Source of the DNA: Solirubrobacter taibaiensis
GTDB taxonomy: Bacteria; Actinomycetota; Thermoleophilia; Solirubrobacterales; Solirubrobacteraceae
Assembly (NCBI GenBank): GCA_027587225.1
Contig: JAPDDQ010000016.1
Coordinates: 62,001-126,000, forward strand
Length of the DNA: 64,000 bases
Direction: 5' to 3'
The notes beneath the pieces are model-generated. The model was not told the DNA's origin. It did not search any database and was given only the letters and a program-made list of their open reading frames with translations. Shown in pieces: positions 54,117 through 63,238 of this stretch. The translations under genes were made by a program, and so were the position numbers. Position 1 is the first letter of the stretch; each line of letters begins with the position of its first letter.

Positions 54117-55087
54117 GAGTACCGGTCCACGACGCCGTCGGCAACAAGCTCCAAAGCGGCTTGTTGCGACGGCTCGGGCAAGGCCGGTAGATCGGCCTTC
54201 GCCTCCGCGACCATCGCCAGCGCTTCGCCGCGGGCCGCATCCAGCGCGCCCGTGGCCGCGATCGCGTCGCACACACCCTCGGCCTGCTCCGGTGTCCGCA
54301 CCGCACGCAGGTCCAGCTGCGCCAGCTCCGGGTCCCGCTCACGGGCGAGGATCAGCGGGAGCGTGACCGTGCCGTCGAGCAGGTCCGTGCCGCGATGCTT
54401 GCCGGTCCGCTCCGCGGGCCCGCTCACGTCCAGCACGTCGTCCAGCAGCTGGAACGCGAGCCCGATCCGCTCGCCGAACTCGCCCAGCAGGGCGACGTTC
54501 CCGCCGCCGGCCAGCGCGCCCAGCTCACACGCCGCGCGGAACAGCCGCGCGGTCTTCAAGTCGCAGCGGCGCAGGTAGCGCGCACGCGTCGTCTGCAGCT
54601 TCCACGCGTCCTCGCGCTGGAGCAGCTCACCTTGCACGAGGGCCGAGGAAGCGTCGGAGAGCACGCGCACCGCGGCCGCCGACCCACCGCCGGCGAGCTC
54701 CGCGAACGCGCGCGAGAACAACAGGTCCCCCGTGGCCGTGGCGATCGAGCGCCCGGCCGAGGCGACCACCGTCGGACGTCCGCGGCGCAGGACGGCGGCG
54801 TCGAGCACGTCGTCGTGCACGAGCGTCGCGGAGTGCACGAGCTCCACCGCGACCGCCGCACGCAGCGCGGCATCGTGCCCGGCGGCCGCCGGCCCCGCGG
54901 CGACGAAGACGAGCAACGGCCGCAGGCGCTTGCCGCCCGCGGCGATCGTGGCCGTGGCGTGCTCACCGAGTGTCGCGCCGTGCGAGCCGGCGACCGCAGT
55001 GAGCCGATCCTCCAGGGCATCCATCAGCCCCGGGACGTGCGCGCCCCCAGCCTCGACGACCGCGGCGACCGCCTCCGCGCTCGCCAC
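54113..55087 (-). CDS. Polyprenyl diphosphate synthase (menaquinone side chain)
   Basis: The protein has 324 residues. It is a trans-isoprenyl synthase with the first aspartate-rich motif VHDDVLDAAVLRRGRPT and the second LAFQLLDDVLDVSG, and GGKRLRPLLV at the N terminus. It makes a long-chain prenyl diphosphate. The GTG start shares one base with the menG stop (TAGTG), and menG makes the last step of menaquinone. So it is most likely the heptaprenyl or similar synthase for menaquinone. Confidence 0.93.
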   Translation of the reverse strand: MASAEAVAAVVEAGGAHVPGLMDALEDRLTAVAGSHGATLGEHATATIAAGGKRLRPLLVFVAAGPAAAGHDAALRAAVAVELVHSATLVHDDVLDAAVLRRGRPTVVASAGRSIATATGDLLFSRAFAELAGGGSAAAVRVLSDASSALVQGELLQREDAWKLQTTRARYLRRCDLKTARLFRAACELGALAGGGNVALLGEFGERIGLAFQLLDDVLDVSGPAERTGKHRGTDLLDGTVTLPLILARERDPELAQLDLRAVRTPEQAEGVCDAIAATGALDAARGEALAMVAEAKADLPALPEPSQQAALELVADGVVDRYS

Positions 55088-55767
55088 TATCGGACGGTCC
55101 CGTGGTGCAGCGCGATGATTCCGCCGGCGGTGAGGATCCAGCCGACGTCCTTGCAGCCCGCGGCGACGAGCTGACCGGCGAGCGGCTCCGGCCCCGGGAA
55201 GCGCTTCACGGAAGCGGGCAGGTACGTGTAGGCGTCATCGAAGCGACCCATCAACGGCACGATGCGATCGAACCAGATGGAGAAGAAGGTCGACAATGGG
55301 GGCTTCTGCGGAGTCGTGATCTCCAGGATGACGACCCGTCCGCCCGGCTTGACCACGCGCACCATCTCCCGCAGCCCTTGCGGGAGATCACCGAAGTTCC
55401 GGGCGCCGAAGCCGACAGTGGCCGCGTCGAACGTGTCGTCGGCGTACGGGAGCGCCGTCGCGTCCGCCTGCTCCCAGGTGAGGCCCGGCGCCTTCTTGCG
55501 GGCGCGGTCGAGCATGCCCTCCGAGAAGTCCGAGCCGACGACGTCGCCGCCGCGGGAAGCGATCTCGATCGCGAGGTCGCCCGTGCCCGCGGCCACGTCC
55601 AGCGCCCGCGTGCCCGGTCCGACGCGCGCGAGGTCGACCGCGCGCGAACGCCAGCGGTGGTGGAGGCCCGCGGTCATGACCGTGTTCATGACGTCGTAGA
55701 CCCCGGCGATGCGATCGAACATCGCCCGCACGGAGTCCGCGGGGAGGGTGCCGGTACCGGCGGCCAT
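55087..55767 (-). CDS. menG: Demethylmenaquinone methyltransferase
   Basis: The protein has 226 residues. VRAMFDRIAGVYDVMNTVMT is the UbiE/MenG signature 1 region. The SAM loop is RALDVAAGTGDLAIEIA, and signature 2 appears as RVVKPGGRVVILEITTP. It methylates demethylmenaquinone to menaquinone. It is followed, coupled by one base, by the polyprenyl synthase, and the bc complex genes precede it by 13 nt. The cluster therefore makes menaquinone and the complex that oxidises it. Confidence 0.95.
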   Translation of the reverse strand: MAAGTGTLPADSVRAMFDRIAGVYDVMNTVMTAGLHHRWRSRAVDLARVGPGTRALDVAAGTGDLAIEIASRGGDVVGSDFSEGMLDRARKKAPGLTWEQADATALPYADDTFDAATVGFGARNFGDLPQGLREMVRVVKPGGRVVILEITTPQKPPLSTFFSIWFDRIVPLMGRFDDAYTYLPASVKRFPGPEPLAGQLVAAGCKDVGWILTAGGIIALHHGTVR

Positions 55768-55780
55768 GCGCCGCGGAGAC

Positions 55781-56524
55781 CTAGCCCTCTTTACCGGAGT
55801 CGTTCTGAGTCCGGCCCTCGTCTTCGCCCTTGAGCGACGCGAGGAATTCCACCATCGCCGTCTTCTTGTCCTCGGGGAGGCTCGCGAAGGACGGCATCGG
55901 AGCAGTCGGGTTGTCCAGCGTGCGCCGGATCGCGCCCTTGTCCAGGACAGCGCCGATCTCGGTCAGGTGCGGACCGAGGTCACCGCCGTTCTCGCCGATC
56001 TTGTGGCAGGCGAGGCAGCCCGACTGGGCGACGACGACCTTGCCCTGCTCGTACTCGGGCGCGACTTCCATCTCGATCAGGTTCGGTGAACCGGCCGCCG
56101 CGCCGAGGTAGGTGAGGTAGCCCATCGAGAAGATCACGAGGATGCCGGCGAGCGTCGCGATCGGCCGGCGCTCAGGACGCCGCTCGGGCCCGCGGTCGAT
56201 GAACGGCAGCAGGAACAGCATGATCATGCAGATCGTCGGGACGCCGATGGTCGCGAACGGCACCAGCTCCGGCGGCTTGATCACGCGCAGCAGCTCGAAG
56301 AGGAAGAAGAAGTACCACTCCGGACGCGGCACGTACGTGGTCGTCGTCGGGTCGGCCTTCGGGCCCAGCTCGGCGCCGAGCACGATCGACATGGCGATGA
56401 TGACCACCATGACGACGACCATCATCACGGCGTCCTTGGCGACCGCGTAGGGGAAGAACGGCTTCCCCTTCTGCTTCAGGAGCGCGTACTCCCGGAGGTA
56501 CTCCTCCTTCTCGCGCTGATTCAT
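55781..56524 (-). CDS. qcrC: Menaquinol-cytochrome c reductase, cytochrome b C-terminal/cytochrome c fusion (QcrC)
   Basis: The protein has 247 residues. The first part matches subunit IV of b6f-type complexes: three membrane helices with YVPRPEWYFFFLFELLRVI, the PEWY quinol-site motif. The C-terminal part is a c-type cytochrome with heme site SGCLACHKIG and axial Met in APMPSFASLP. This b/c fusion is like the Bacillus bc complex. It passes electrons from quinol to downstream oxidases. It starts directly after qcrB. Confidence 0.93.
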   Translation of the reverse strand: MNQREKEEYLREYALLKQKGKPFFPYAVAKDAVMMVVVMVVIIAMSIVLGAELGPKADPTTTTYVPRPEWYFFFLFELLRVIKPPELVPFATIGVPTICMIMLFLLPFIDRGPERRPERRPIATLAGILVIFSMGYLTYLGAAAGSPNLIEMEVAPEYEQGKVVVAQSGCLACHKIGENGGDLGPHLTEIGAVLDKGAIRRTLDNPTAPMPSFASLPEDKKTAMVEFLASLKGEDEGRTQNDSGKEG

Positions 56525-57328
56525 CTAGACCTGCTCCTCACGAAGCTTCTCGTCGACCTCGGCCCGCATCCAGGGCGGCGCGGTGGTTCCGAGCCTCGTC
56601 ACCAGGTACAGGTGGGCGCCGATCAAGGCGGCGATGATCCCTGGGACGAGCATCATGTGGATCGCGTAGAACCTCGACAAGGTCGTGGCGCCGAAGTCGC
56701 CACCACCTCGCAGGAAGTCCGAGAGGTACGGACCCACCAGCGGACCGGTGCCGTTGATGTTCGCGGCCACGATGGTCGCCCAGTAGGAGCGCTGGTCGAA
56801 CGGCAACAGGTAGCCCGTCAGCGACATCACGAACGTCAGGATCACGAGCACGACGCCGATGATCCACTGCAACTCGCGCGGGTACTTGTATGCGCCGAAG
56901 AAGAACGTTCTTGCCATGTGCAAGAAGATCAGGATCACCATCACCGACGAGCCCCACTTGTGCATACCGCGCACGAACTCGCCGAGGAAGACGTCGTTGG
57001 AGATGTGCCGCGCCGACTCGTAGGCCTGCGTGGCCGAGGGCGTGTAGTACATCGCCAGGAACACGCCGGTGATCGCCTGCGAGACGAACGCGAACATCGT
57101 CGCCGAGCCGAGCGTGTAGAACCAGTTGGTGCCCTTCGGCACCTTCCGGAACATGATCCAGCGCAGGCCGCCGGACAGTGACGCGCGCTCGTCGACCCAG
57201 CCCGAGACCGTGATGCCGGCCTCGCGGGCCTGCTCGAGCGGCTTGGGCTTGGGCGGAGCGCCCGGACGATCGGGCTTCGTCTGGAAGCGCTTCGGGACCG
57301 GAGGCTTGGGAAGAGTCGGCAGCTTCAT
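56525..57328 (-). CDS. qcrB: Cytochrome b6-like subunit of the menaquinol-cytochrome c reductase (QcrB)
   Basis: The protein has 267 residues. It is the N-terminal four-helix half of cytochrome b. The two heme-ligand pairs are visible: His in GMHKWGSSVMVILIFLHMAR and His in FYAIHMMLVPGIIAALIGAH. A proline/lysine-rich N-terminal extension precedes the first helix. With QcrC it forms a split cytochrome b, as in b6f and Bacillus bc complexes. It overlaps qcrA by 4 nt. Confidence 0.95.
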   Translation of the reverse strand: MKLPTLPKPPVPKRFQTKPDRPGAPPKPKPLEQAREAGITVSGWVDERASLSGGLRWIMFRKVPKGTNWFYTLGSATMFAFVSQAITGVFLAMYYTPSATQAYESARHISNDVFLGEFVRGMHKWGSSVMVILIFLHMARTFFFGAYKYPRELQWIIGVVLVILTFVMSLTGYLLPFDQRSYWATIVAANINGTGPLVGPYLSDFLRGGGDFGATTLSRFYAIHMMLVPGIIAALIGAHLYLVTRLGTTAPPWMRAEVDEKLREEQV

Positions 57329-58014
57329 GGGTTCTTCGGCGTCGAGAAACGCCCGGGGTAGATGTACTGACCGATGCCGTCGAGCGGCTGGCCCGGGTCA
57401 CGGAAGCTCGGGAAGCGCTTGAACTCCGAGTTGACCGAGTATCGCGGGCCGATCTCGACCTGACCGTTACGCATGCGGGTGTAGAAGCGATCAAGCGGGC
57501 GCACCGGCGGACCGCCGACGACACCGCCGTCGAAGCCGTAGACGCCGCCGTGGCACGGGCAGATGAAGCGCTCGGCGGCGGACGTCCAGCGCACCGGGCA
57601 GCCCAGGTGCATGCAGCGGCTGGAGAGCGCGATGACGGGCGCGTCGGTCTCCGGCGGGGCGGGCATGCCCTCGCGCGCATCGAACTCCGGGTTGAAGCGG
57701 CGGACGTAGACCGTGGCCTTGCCGACCTCGCCGATCCCTTGCGTGAGCGTGACGACGCGCGGCAGGTAGTCGTCGTCCGGGAAGTCCTCGGGCTTTCCGA
57801 CCGGCGTCCAGATCACCGGGGCGCGCTCGAAGATGGCCGAGCCGGCAGCGAAGCCGAGCACGGGCAGAAGCACCGCGGCGGTGGCGATACCACCAGCTGC
57901 GTGCGTGGTCAGGGTCATGAACCGGCGCCGCGTAACCGTCTCGCCTTCGAAGGCGCCGGGAATGTTGCGGTCAGCCGTGTACTTCGACTTCGGCTCTTTG
58001 CGACTCTCAGGCAA
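57325..58014 (-). CDS. qcrA: Rieske 2Fe-2S protein of the menaquinol-cytochrome c reductase (QcrA)
   Basis: The protein has 229 residues with a TTG start. The N terminus has a twin-arginine Tat signal/anchor (TVTRRRFMTLTTHAAGG), then one membrane helix. The Rieske cluster ligands are CMHLGCPV and ICPCHGGVY, which include the disulfide cysteines. The soluble head moves electrons from quinol to the cytochrome c domain. The operon runs qcrA, qcrB, qcrC, then menG and prenyl synthase. Confidence 0.95.
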   Translation of the reverse strand: MPESRKEPKSKYTADRNIPGAFEGETVTRRRFMTLTTHAAGGIATAAVLLPVLGFAAGSAIFERAPVIWTPVGKPEDFPDDDYLPRVVTLTQGIGEVGKATVYVRRFNPEFDAREGMPAPPETDAPVIALSSRCMHLGCPVRWTSAAERFICPCHGGVYGFDGGVVGGPPVRPLDRFYTRMRNGQVEIGPRYSVNSEFKRFPSFRDPGQPLDGIGQYIYPGRFSTPKNP

Positions 58015-58064
58015 GGGGCTGGAACGATATCGCTCGGCGGGTCAAGGACGGTTCTCCGCGAAGT

Positions 58065-58505
58065 TCAGGCGCCGCGCCACTGACGTTTCGTGGCCTCGTG
58101 GTCAGGTGACGGACCGGTCGCGACGGCGCGCGCTCCGGCCTCCCAGACGGCCTCCGCACGCGCGTGATCGCCCTCCGCGTGCGCCTGCGCGCACAGCGCG
58201 ATCACGTCGGCCAACTCGGCCACCGCTTCCAGATCACCGATGGCCGCGAGCCGCTCGAGGCCGAGCGCGTAGAGACGGTCACCGGCCAACAACGCCAGAT
58301 CCGGGTCCTCCGGCTGGACGACGCGGCCCTCGGCGTAGTGCTGCAGGTAGCCCTCGCGGATCGCTTCCACCAGCAGGGGATACTCGTCCCCCTTGCTCGC
58401 GACGGCGTCGCCGTGCGGCTGTGGCGATTCGGGATCAGCGACCGTGCCGGCGAGGATCCCGCCCTCGGAGCGCAGCTCCTGGGCGAGCCGTTGCAGCGCA
58501 GTCAC
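58065..58505 (-). CDS. Hypothetical protein, 146 aa, helical
   Basis: I do not recognise this protein. It has 146 residues with a GTG start, soluble and helical (ALGLERLAAIGDLEAVAELA, then DVIALCAQAHAEG). No cofactor motif is visible. It lies between hemL (82 bp upstream) and qcrA (50 bp downstream) on the same strand, so a role in heme or bc-complex assembly is possible but only from context. The frame is well bounded and likely real. Confidence 0.65.
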   Translation of the reverse strand: MTALQRLAQELRSEGGILAGTVADPESPQPHGDAVASKGDEYPLLVEAIREGYLQHYAEGRVVQPEDPDLALLAGDRLYALGLERLAAIGDLEAVAELADVIALCAQAHAEGDHARAEAVWEAGARAVATGPSPDHEATKRQWRGA

Positions 58506-58587
58506 GCCGGAATCCTCCGGACGCGCGAGTGCGAGCCCTCCGGGCGAGTACTCGCTGCGACGCGAGCCGTTAGGCGAGTGTCGCCTC

Positions 58588-59874
58588 TCATGACACCTCC
58601 GCGAACGCCGCGGCCGCGGCCTCCACCGTGCGCGCGAGGTGCTCGGCGGTGTGGGCGGTGGACGGGAACCAGGCTTCGAACTGCGAAGCGGGTGGATAGA
58701 CGCCGCGGGCGAGCAGCGCGCGACACCAGGCGCCGTAGGTGTCGAGGTCGCAGGCCGCGGCGCTCTCGTAGTCCGTCGGGGGCTCGGCAGCGAAGAAGAC
58801 GGTCACGAGCCCCGTGGTGGAGGTCACGGACACCGGGCGGTCGCCCGCCGCCTCGCGCAGCCCGTCCGCGAGCGCGCGTGTGGTGTCGCTGAGGGACATG
58901 TAGGCCTGCTCGTCCAGCAGCGCGAGCGTCTTCGCACCGGCGGCGACCGCGAGTGGGTTCCCGCTCAGCGTGCCGGCCTGGTAGACGTCGCCGACGGGCG
59001 CGATCTGCTCCATCAGCGCGACGGACCCGCCGAACGCGGCCGCCGGGAGGCCGCCGCCGATGATCTTGCCCATCACGGTCAGGTCCGGCAGCACGCCGGT
59101 GAGCTCCTGCGCGCCGCCGGGGGCGACGCGGAAGCCGGTGATGACCTCGTCGAAGACGAGCAGCGCGTCGTAGCCCGTGCACAGGTCCCGCAGCAGCTCC
59201 AGGAACCCGGGCGCGGGCGGGATGAGGCCCATGTTGGCCGGATAGGGCTCCACCAGGACGGCCGCGAACTCGTGCTCGGCGAACGCCGCGCGAACGGCCT
59301 CCGCGTCGTTCCAGGGCACGACGATCGTCGCTGCGGCGGCGCCCTCGGGCACGCCGGGCGAGGCGGGGATGCCCTGCGTCGCCAGCCCGGACCCGGCCGA
59401 GGCGAGCAACCCGTCCACGTGGCCGTGGTACGCACCGGCGAACTTCAGCAGCTTCTCGCGGCCCGTCGCGGCGCGTGCGAGGCGGATCGCGCTCATCGAC
59501 GCCTCGGTGCCCGACGACGTCATCCGCAGCATGTCCACGGACGGCATCCGCGCGCAGACCGCCTCGGCCAGCTCGACCTCACCCGCGGTGGGCGCGCCGT
59601 AGGACGTGCCGCGGGCCGCGGCGTCGGTGACCGCCTCGAGGATGTCGGGGTGCGCGTGGCCGTGGATGAGCGGGCCCCAGGAGCAGACGTAGTCGACGTA
59701 GACGTTCCCGTCGACGTCCGTGAGCTCCGCGCCGGACGCGCGCTCGATGAAGATCGGGTCGCGCCCGATCGCGCGCATCGCCCGCACGGGCGAATTCACC
59801 CCGCCCGGCAGGACGTGCAGCGCCCGCCGGTAGAGCTCGGCCGAGCGCGTGTCGGACAACGACGAGGCGCTCAA
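58588..59874 (-). CDS. hemL: Glutamate-1-semialdehyde 2,1-aminomutase
   Basis: The protein has 428 residues with a TTG start (MSASSLSDTRSAELY). GGVNSPVRAMRAIG, TSSGTEASMSAIRLARAATG, LVFDEVITGFRVAPGGAQ and the PLP lysine in VMGKIIGGGLPAAAFGG follow HemL throughout. It converts glutamate-1-semialdehyde to 5-aminolevulinate, so this organism uses the C5 pathway. It starts 1 nt after the siroheme decarboxylase stop and belongs to the hemB-decarboxylase-hemL operon. Confidence 0.96.
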   Translation of the reverse strand: MSASSLSDTRSAELYRRALHVLPGGVNSPVRAMRAIGRDPIFIERASGAELTDVDGNVYVDYVCSWGPLIHGHAHPDILEAVTDAAARGTSYGAPTAGEVELAEAVCARMPSVDMLRMTSSGTEASMSAIRLARAATGREKLLKFAGAYHGHVDGLLASAGSGLATQGIPASPGVPEGAAAATIVVPWNDAEAVRAAFAEHEFAAVLVEPYPANMGLIPPAPGFLELLRDLCTGYDALLVFDEVITGFRVAPGGAQELTGVLPDLTVMGKIIGGGLPAAAFGGSVALMEQIAPVGDVYQAGTLSGNPLAVAAGAKTLALLDEQAYMSLSDTTRALADGLREAAGDRPVSVTSTTGLVTVFFAAEPPTDYESAAACDLDTYGAWCRALLARGVYPPASQFEAWFPSTAHTAEHLARTVEAAAAAFAEVS

Positions 59875-59875
59875 C

Positions 59876-60955
59876 CTAAGCCCCGTGCTCCGCTTCCCAG
59901 CGCTTGAAGTCGTCCGTGAAATACATCATCCGGACCTTCTTGAACTCGGTGCTCGAGTACAGCGTCGCGCGCTCGGTGATGCCGGTGTCCTCGGCGATCG
60001 CGTCCAGCACCGCGTCGCACTCTTCCTTCGAGCGGCCGTGCGCCATGGTGAAGACGGAGTAGGGCCAGTCGGCGTAGGTCGGGCGCTGGTAGCAGTGCGA
60101 GACGCCGCGGAACGCGGCCATCCGCCGGCCCGTGTCGAGGATGTCCTCGGACGGCACCGCCCACACGCCCATGCCGTTGGCGCTGAACCCGGCGCGGCGG
60201 TGGTAGAGGATCGCGGCGACGCGACGCAGCCCGCCGCGCTCTCGCAGCGACTCCAGGCGCGCCAGCACGTGCGCCACCGGCAGGCCGAGCTTCTCGGCGG
60301 CGGGCACATAGGCGTCCGACCGCACGGCCATCGGGCCCTGCGTGGCCTTGATGACCTCGATGTCGAGCGGGTTGAGCTCGATCGGGTCCAGCTCCATCGG
60401 CTCGACCGCCTCGCCGGCGGTCTTGAGCGCGTCGGTGCCGGCCTCCATCTCGAGATCCATCCGGATCTTGAACAGCTTCATCGTCGGCAGCTGGCGGATC
60501 GACTCCGCGCCCGTCTTGGCCGCCATAACGTCGAGCGTCCCATCGAGCCCCAGTTTGCTGTCGGGCTCGACCGCCAATGTGAACCAGAGGTTGAAGTCGT
60601 GGTTGCGCAGGTAGTTGTGCGTGACGCCCGGGTGCGAGTTGATGAACTGCGCCGCGCGGTGCGGGTTGGCGGCATCGACCTTGGCCGCCACGAGCATCGA
60701 CGAGTAGCCGAGCGCGCGGGTGTCGAAGATCGGCGTGATCTCGCGGATGATCCGCTTGTCGAGCAGGTACTGGACCCGCTCCATCACCTCGTCCTCGGGG
60801 ATGCCGGCCTTCTCCGCCACGCCCGCGAACGGGTCCGGGCGCAGCTCGAACGAACCCTGCATGAGGTTCAGGAGCTTCTTGTCGGTCTCGTCCAGGGGCA
60901 CGGCCGAGCCGTCCTTGCGGGAGCGGACCTTGGACCGAGCTACTGGTTGAGCCAC
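59876..60955 (-). CDS. Fused siroheme decarboxylase (AhbA/AhbB or NirDL-like, Lrp fold)
   Basis: The protein has 359 residues, about twice the size of AhbA or AhbB alone. Each half has an AsnC/Lrp-type winged helix and a ligand-binding domain. The family motifs are visible: THNYLRNHDFNLWFTLAVEP in the first half, LYHRRAGFSANGMGVWAVP and HCYQRPTYADWPYSVFTMAH in the second. Such proteins remove two acetate carboxyls from siroheme, leading to heme (Ahb route) or heme d1. The GTG start overlaps hemB by 16 nt and hemL follows, which supports a tetrapyrrole role rather than gene regulation. Confidence 0.85.
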   Translation of the reverse strand: MAQPVARSKVRSRKDGSAVPLDETDKKLLNLMQGSFELRPDPFAGVAEKAGIPEDEVMERVQYLLDKRIIREITPIFDTRALGYSSMLVAAKVDAANPHRAAQFINSHPGVTHNYLRNHDFNLWFTLAVEPDSKLGLDGTLDVMAAKTGAESIRQLPTMKLFKIRMDLEMEAGTDALKTAGEAVEPMELDPIELNPLDIEVIKATQGPMAVRSDAYVPAAEKLGLPVAHVLARLESLRERGGLRRVAAILYHRRAGFSANGMGVWAVPSEDILDTGRRMAAFRGVSHCYQRPTYADWPYSVFTMAHGRSKEECDAVLDAIAEDTGITERATLYSSTEFKKVRMMYFTDDFKRWEAEHGA

Positions 60956-61917
60956 CGAGCGACGTCCTTTGCGTGGTAGGTGATCACGATGTCGGCGCCG
61001 GCCCGGCGGATGCCGGTCAGCGCCTCGAGCACAGCCGCGCGTTCGTCGAGTAGACCCTGCGCGGCCGCGGCCTTGACCATGGCGTACTCGCCACTCACGT
61101 TGTACGCGGCCACCGGCATGTTCGTCTCATCCTTGACCCGCCGGATGATGTCCAGGTACGGCAGAGCGGGCTTGACCATGATGATGTCCGCGCCCTCCTC
61201 CACGTCCAGCTTGGCTTCGCGCACGGCTTCGAGCGCGTTGGCCGGATCCATCTGGTAGCCCTTGCGGTCGCCGGACTGGGGCGTGGAATCCGCGGCGACG
61301 CGGAACGGGCCGTAGAAGGCGGAGGCGAACTTGGCGCTGTAGGCGATGATCGGCGTCTCGGACAGGCCATGCGCGTCGAGCGCGGCCCGGAGCGCGCCGA
61401 CGCGCCCGTCCATCATGTCGCTCGGCGCGACGGCGTCGGCGCCGGCCTCGGCCTGGGCCACCGCCGTGCGGGCCAGCAGGTCGAGCGTGAGGTCGTTGTC
61501 CACGACCCCGTCGTCGCGCAGCACGCCGCAGTGACCGTGCGACGTGTACTCGCACAGACAGAGGTCGGTGATGACCAAAAGGTCCGGATGTGCGGACTTG
61601 ATCGCCCTGGTGGCGAGCTGGATGACGCCCTCCGCGTCCCACGCGCCGGAGCCCTCGGGGTCCTTGGACGCGGGCAGCCCGAACAACAGCACGGCCGGGA
61701 TGCCGAGCCCGTGCGCGATCCCGGCCTCCTCGACGGCGCCGTCGATGCTCAGGTGATCGATCCCGGGCAGCTCGGGAATCGGCGTGCGCTTGGGCCCGTC
61801 GGCGACGACGAACATCGGATAGACGAGTTGGGAGACGCGCAGCTCGGTCTCACGCACGAGGTCGCGCAGCACGCTCGTCTGGCGCAGGCGGCGCAGGCGG
61901 GTGGCGGGGAAGGCCAT
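60940..61917 (-). CDS. hemB: Porphobilinogen synthase (delta-aminolevulinate dehydratase)
   Basis: The protein has 325 residues. RLRRLRQTSVLRDLVRETEL is the typical N terminus. The zinc site is DLCLCEYTSHGHCGVL with three cysteines, and the Schiff-base lysines lie in IIAYSAKFASAFYGPF and IIMVKPALPYLD. It condenses two 5-aminolevulinate molecules to porphobilinogen. It is the first heme gene of the operon, 12 nt after the AI-2E family transporter gene. Confidence 0.97.
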   Translation of the reverse strand: MAFPATRLRRLRQTSVLRDLVRETELRVSQLVYPMFVVADGPKRTPIPELPGIDHLSIDGAVEEAGIAHGLGIPAVLLFGLPASKDPEGSGAWDAEGVIQLATRAIKSAHPDLLVITDLCLCEYTSHGHCGVLRDDGVVDNDLTLDLLARTAVAQAEAGADAVAPSDMMDGRVGALRAALDAHGLSETPIIAYSAKFASAFYGPFRVAADSTPQSGDRKGYQMDPANALEAVREAKLDVEEGADIIMVKPALPYLDIIRRVKDETNMPVAAYNVSGEYAMVKAAAAQGLLDERAAVLEALTGIRRAGADIVITYHAKDVARWLNQ

Positions 61918-61929
61918 CGGATAGTGAGG

Positions 61930-63222
61930 TTATCCCGGCGCTGTGGCCGAGGCCGCAACCGCACCCGTGCTGTCGCCGAGCTCGGTGCCGCACGCCGGGC
62001 ACTCCTCGGCGTCCAGTTCGATCAGCGCTCCACATTCCGGACAGCGCTGTTTCGGCGGTGCCGCGACGGCCGTGGGCAGGTCCCAGCGCTGGAAGCGGAC
62101 ATGGCGATGGAAGTAGACGACGGTCTCGCGCACGATCGCCGCGAGCGGGAGCGCGATGAAGGCCCCGATGAAGCCGGCTATCTCCCCACCCAGGAGCAAG
62201 CCGAAGATGACGAGCAGCGGGTTGAGCTGCAGCGCGGACCCGAACACGTTGGGCGCCACGACGTGGCCCTCCACCTGCTGGAGCGCGGTGAAGGCGATGA
62301 TCAGCCACACGGCGTCGAGCGGGTTGTCGCTGAGCGCGGCGATCAATACGGGTGGGAACCCGCCGATCGCGGGGCCGATGTACGGGATCAACTCCGCGAT
62401 CCCGAACCAGACGCCGAACGCGATCGCGTACTGCTTGCCCTCGGGGAAGATCCCGAACGAGCCAAGTACGTACAGCATCAGGCCCGCGCTGGTGCCCATG
62501 ATCAGGCAGAACAGGAACTGGCCGCGCACCCAGCCGAACAGCGCGCCCTGCACGCGGGTCGGGAAGTCGTCCTCGGGTGAGCCGTCCCCCGCCGGCACGA
62601 CGGCGCGCGCGATCCCGCCGATCCGGTCGCCGTAGATGAGCATGTAGACCGCCAGGACGATGATCAGGATCAGCGCGATGCTCGCCTCCACGAGCCGCTG
62701 CAGGGCGTCGCTCGTGAACCCGACGACCTCGCCCGCGCCGCCGGTGAGCCGCTCGCCGATCGTCTGCAGCGCCGACTCGCCCTCCTGCTTGATCTCGACC
62801 TCGATGCCGCGCCGGTCCAGCCAGTCCTGCAGGTCGGCGAGCGCTTGGTTGGCGTCGTCGACGTAGCCCGGGATCTCGCGCTGGAGCGAGGAGGCCTGGT
62901 TGGAGACCGGGTCCGCGAGCAGGAAGCCGACCCCGACGGCGAACCCGACGACCGAGACCATCACGATCGCGACCGCCGCGCCGCGCGGGATGCGCGCGCG
63001 CTGGACCAGCGTCACGAGCGGGTTCAGGAACAGCGCGATCAGGCCCGCGATCGTGAACAGCAGCAGGACGTGGCCGGCCTTGGAGAGCACCAGGTAGGCG
63101 CCCGCGATGGCCACGGGGAGCAGTACCAGCTGAACCCACCGCGGCACCAGAACCGGCTCCACGCGGGCCGGCGGGACCGGCGGCGGCGCCTCGAGCGGAG
63201 GCGGCGGGTCCTCCTGCGACAT
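61930..63222 (-). CDS. AI-2E family transporter with C-terminal zinc ribbon
   Basis: This is a 430-residue membrane protein from the ATG at 63222. A proline-rich N terminus is followed by about eight helices. The family block ELIPYIGPAIGGFPPVLIAA and VEGHVVAPNVFGSALQLNPL are intact. A C-terminal cytoplasmic zinc ribbon (RCPECGALIELDAEECPACG) is an unusual addition. The family includes exporters of AI-2 and Na+/Li+ antiporters, so the substrate cannot be given. Confidence 0.9.
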   Translation of the reverse strand: MSQEDPPPPLEAPPPVPPARVEPVLVPRWVQLVLLPVAIAGAYLVLSKAGHVLLLFTIAGLIALFLNPLVTLVQRARIPRGAAVAIVMVSVVGFAVGVGFLLADPVSNQASSLQREIPGYVDDANQALADLQDWLDRRGIEVEIKQEGESALQTIGERLTGGAGEVVGFTSDALQRLVEASIALILIIVLAVYMLIYGDRIGGIARAVVPAGDGSPEDDFPTRVQGALFGWVRGQFLFCLIMGTSAGLMLYVLGSFGIFPEGKQYAIAFGVWFGIAELIPYIGPAIGGFPPVLIAALSDNPLDAVWLIIAFTALQQVEGHVVAPNVFGSALQLNPLLVIFGLLLGGEIAGFIGAFIALPLAAIVRETVVYFHRHVRFQRWDLPTAVAAPPKQRCPECGALIELDAEECPACGTELGDSTGAVAASATAPG

Positions 63223-63238
63223 GCCCCGACGATAGCTT

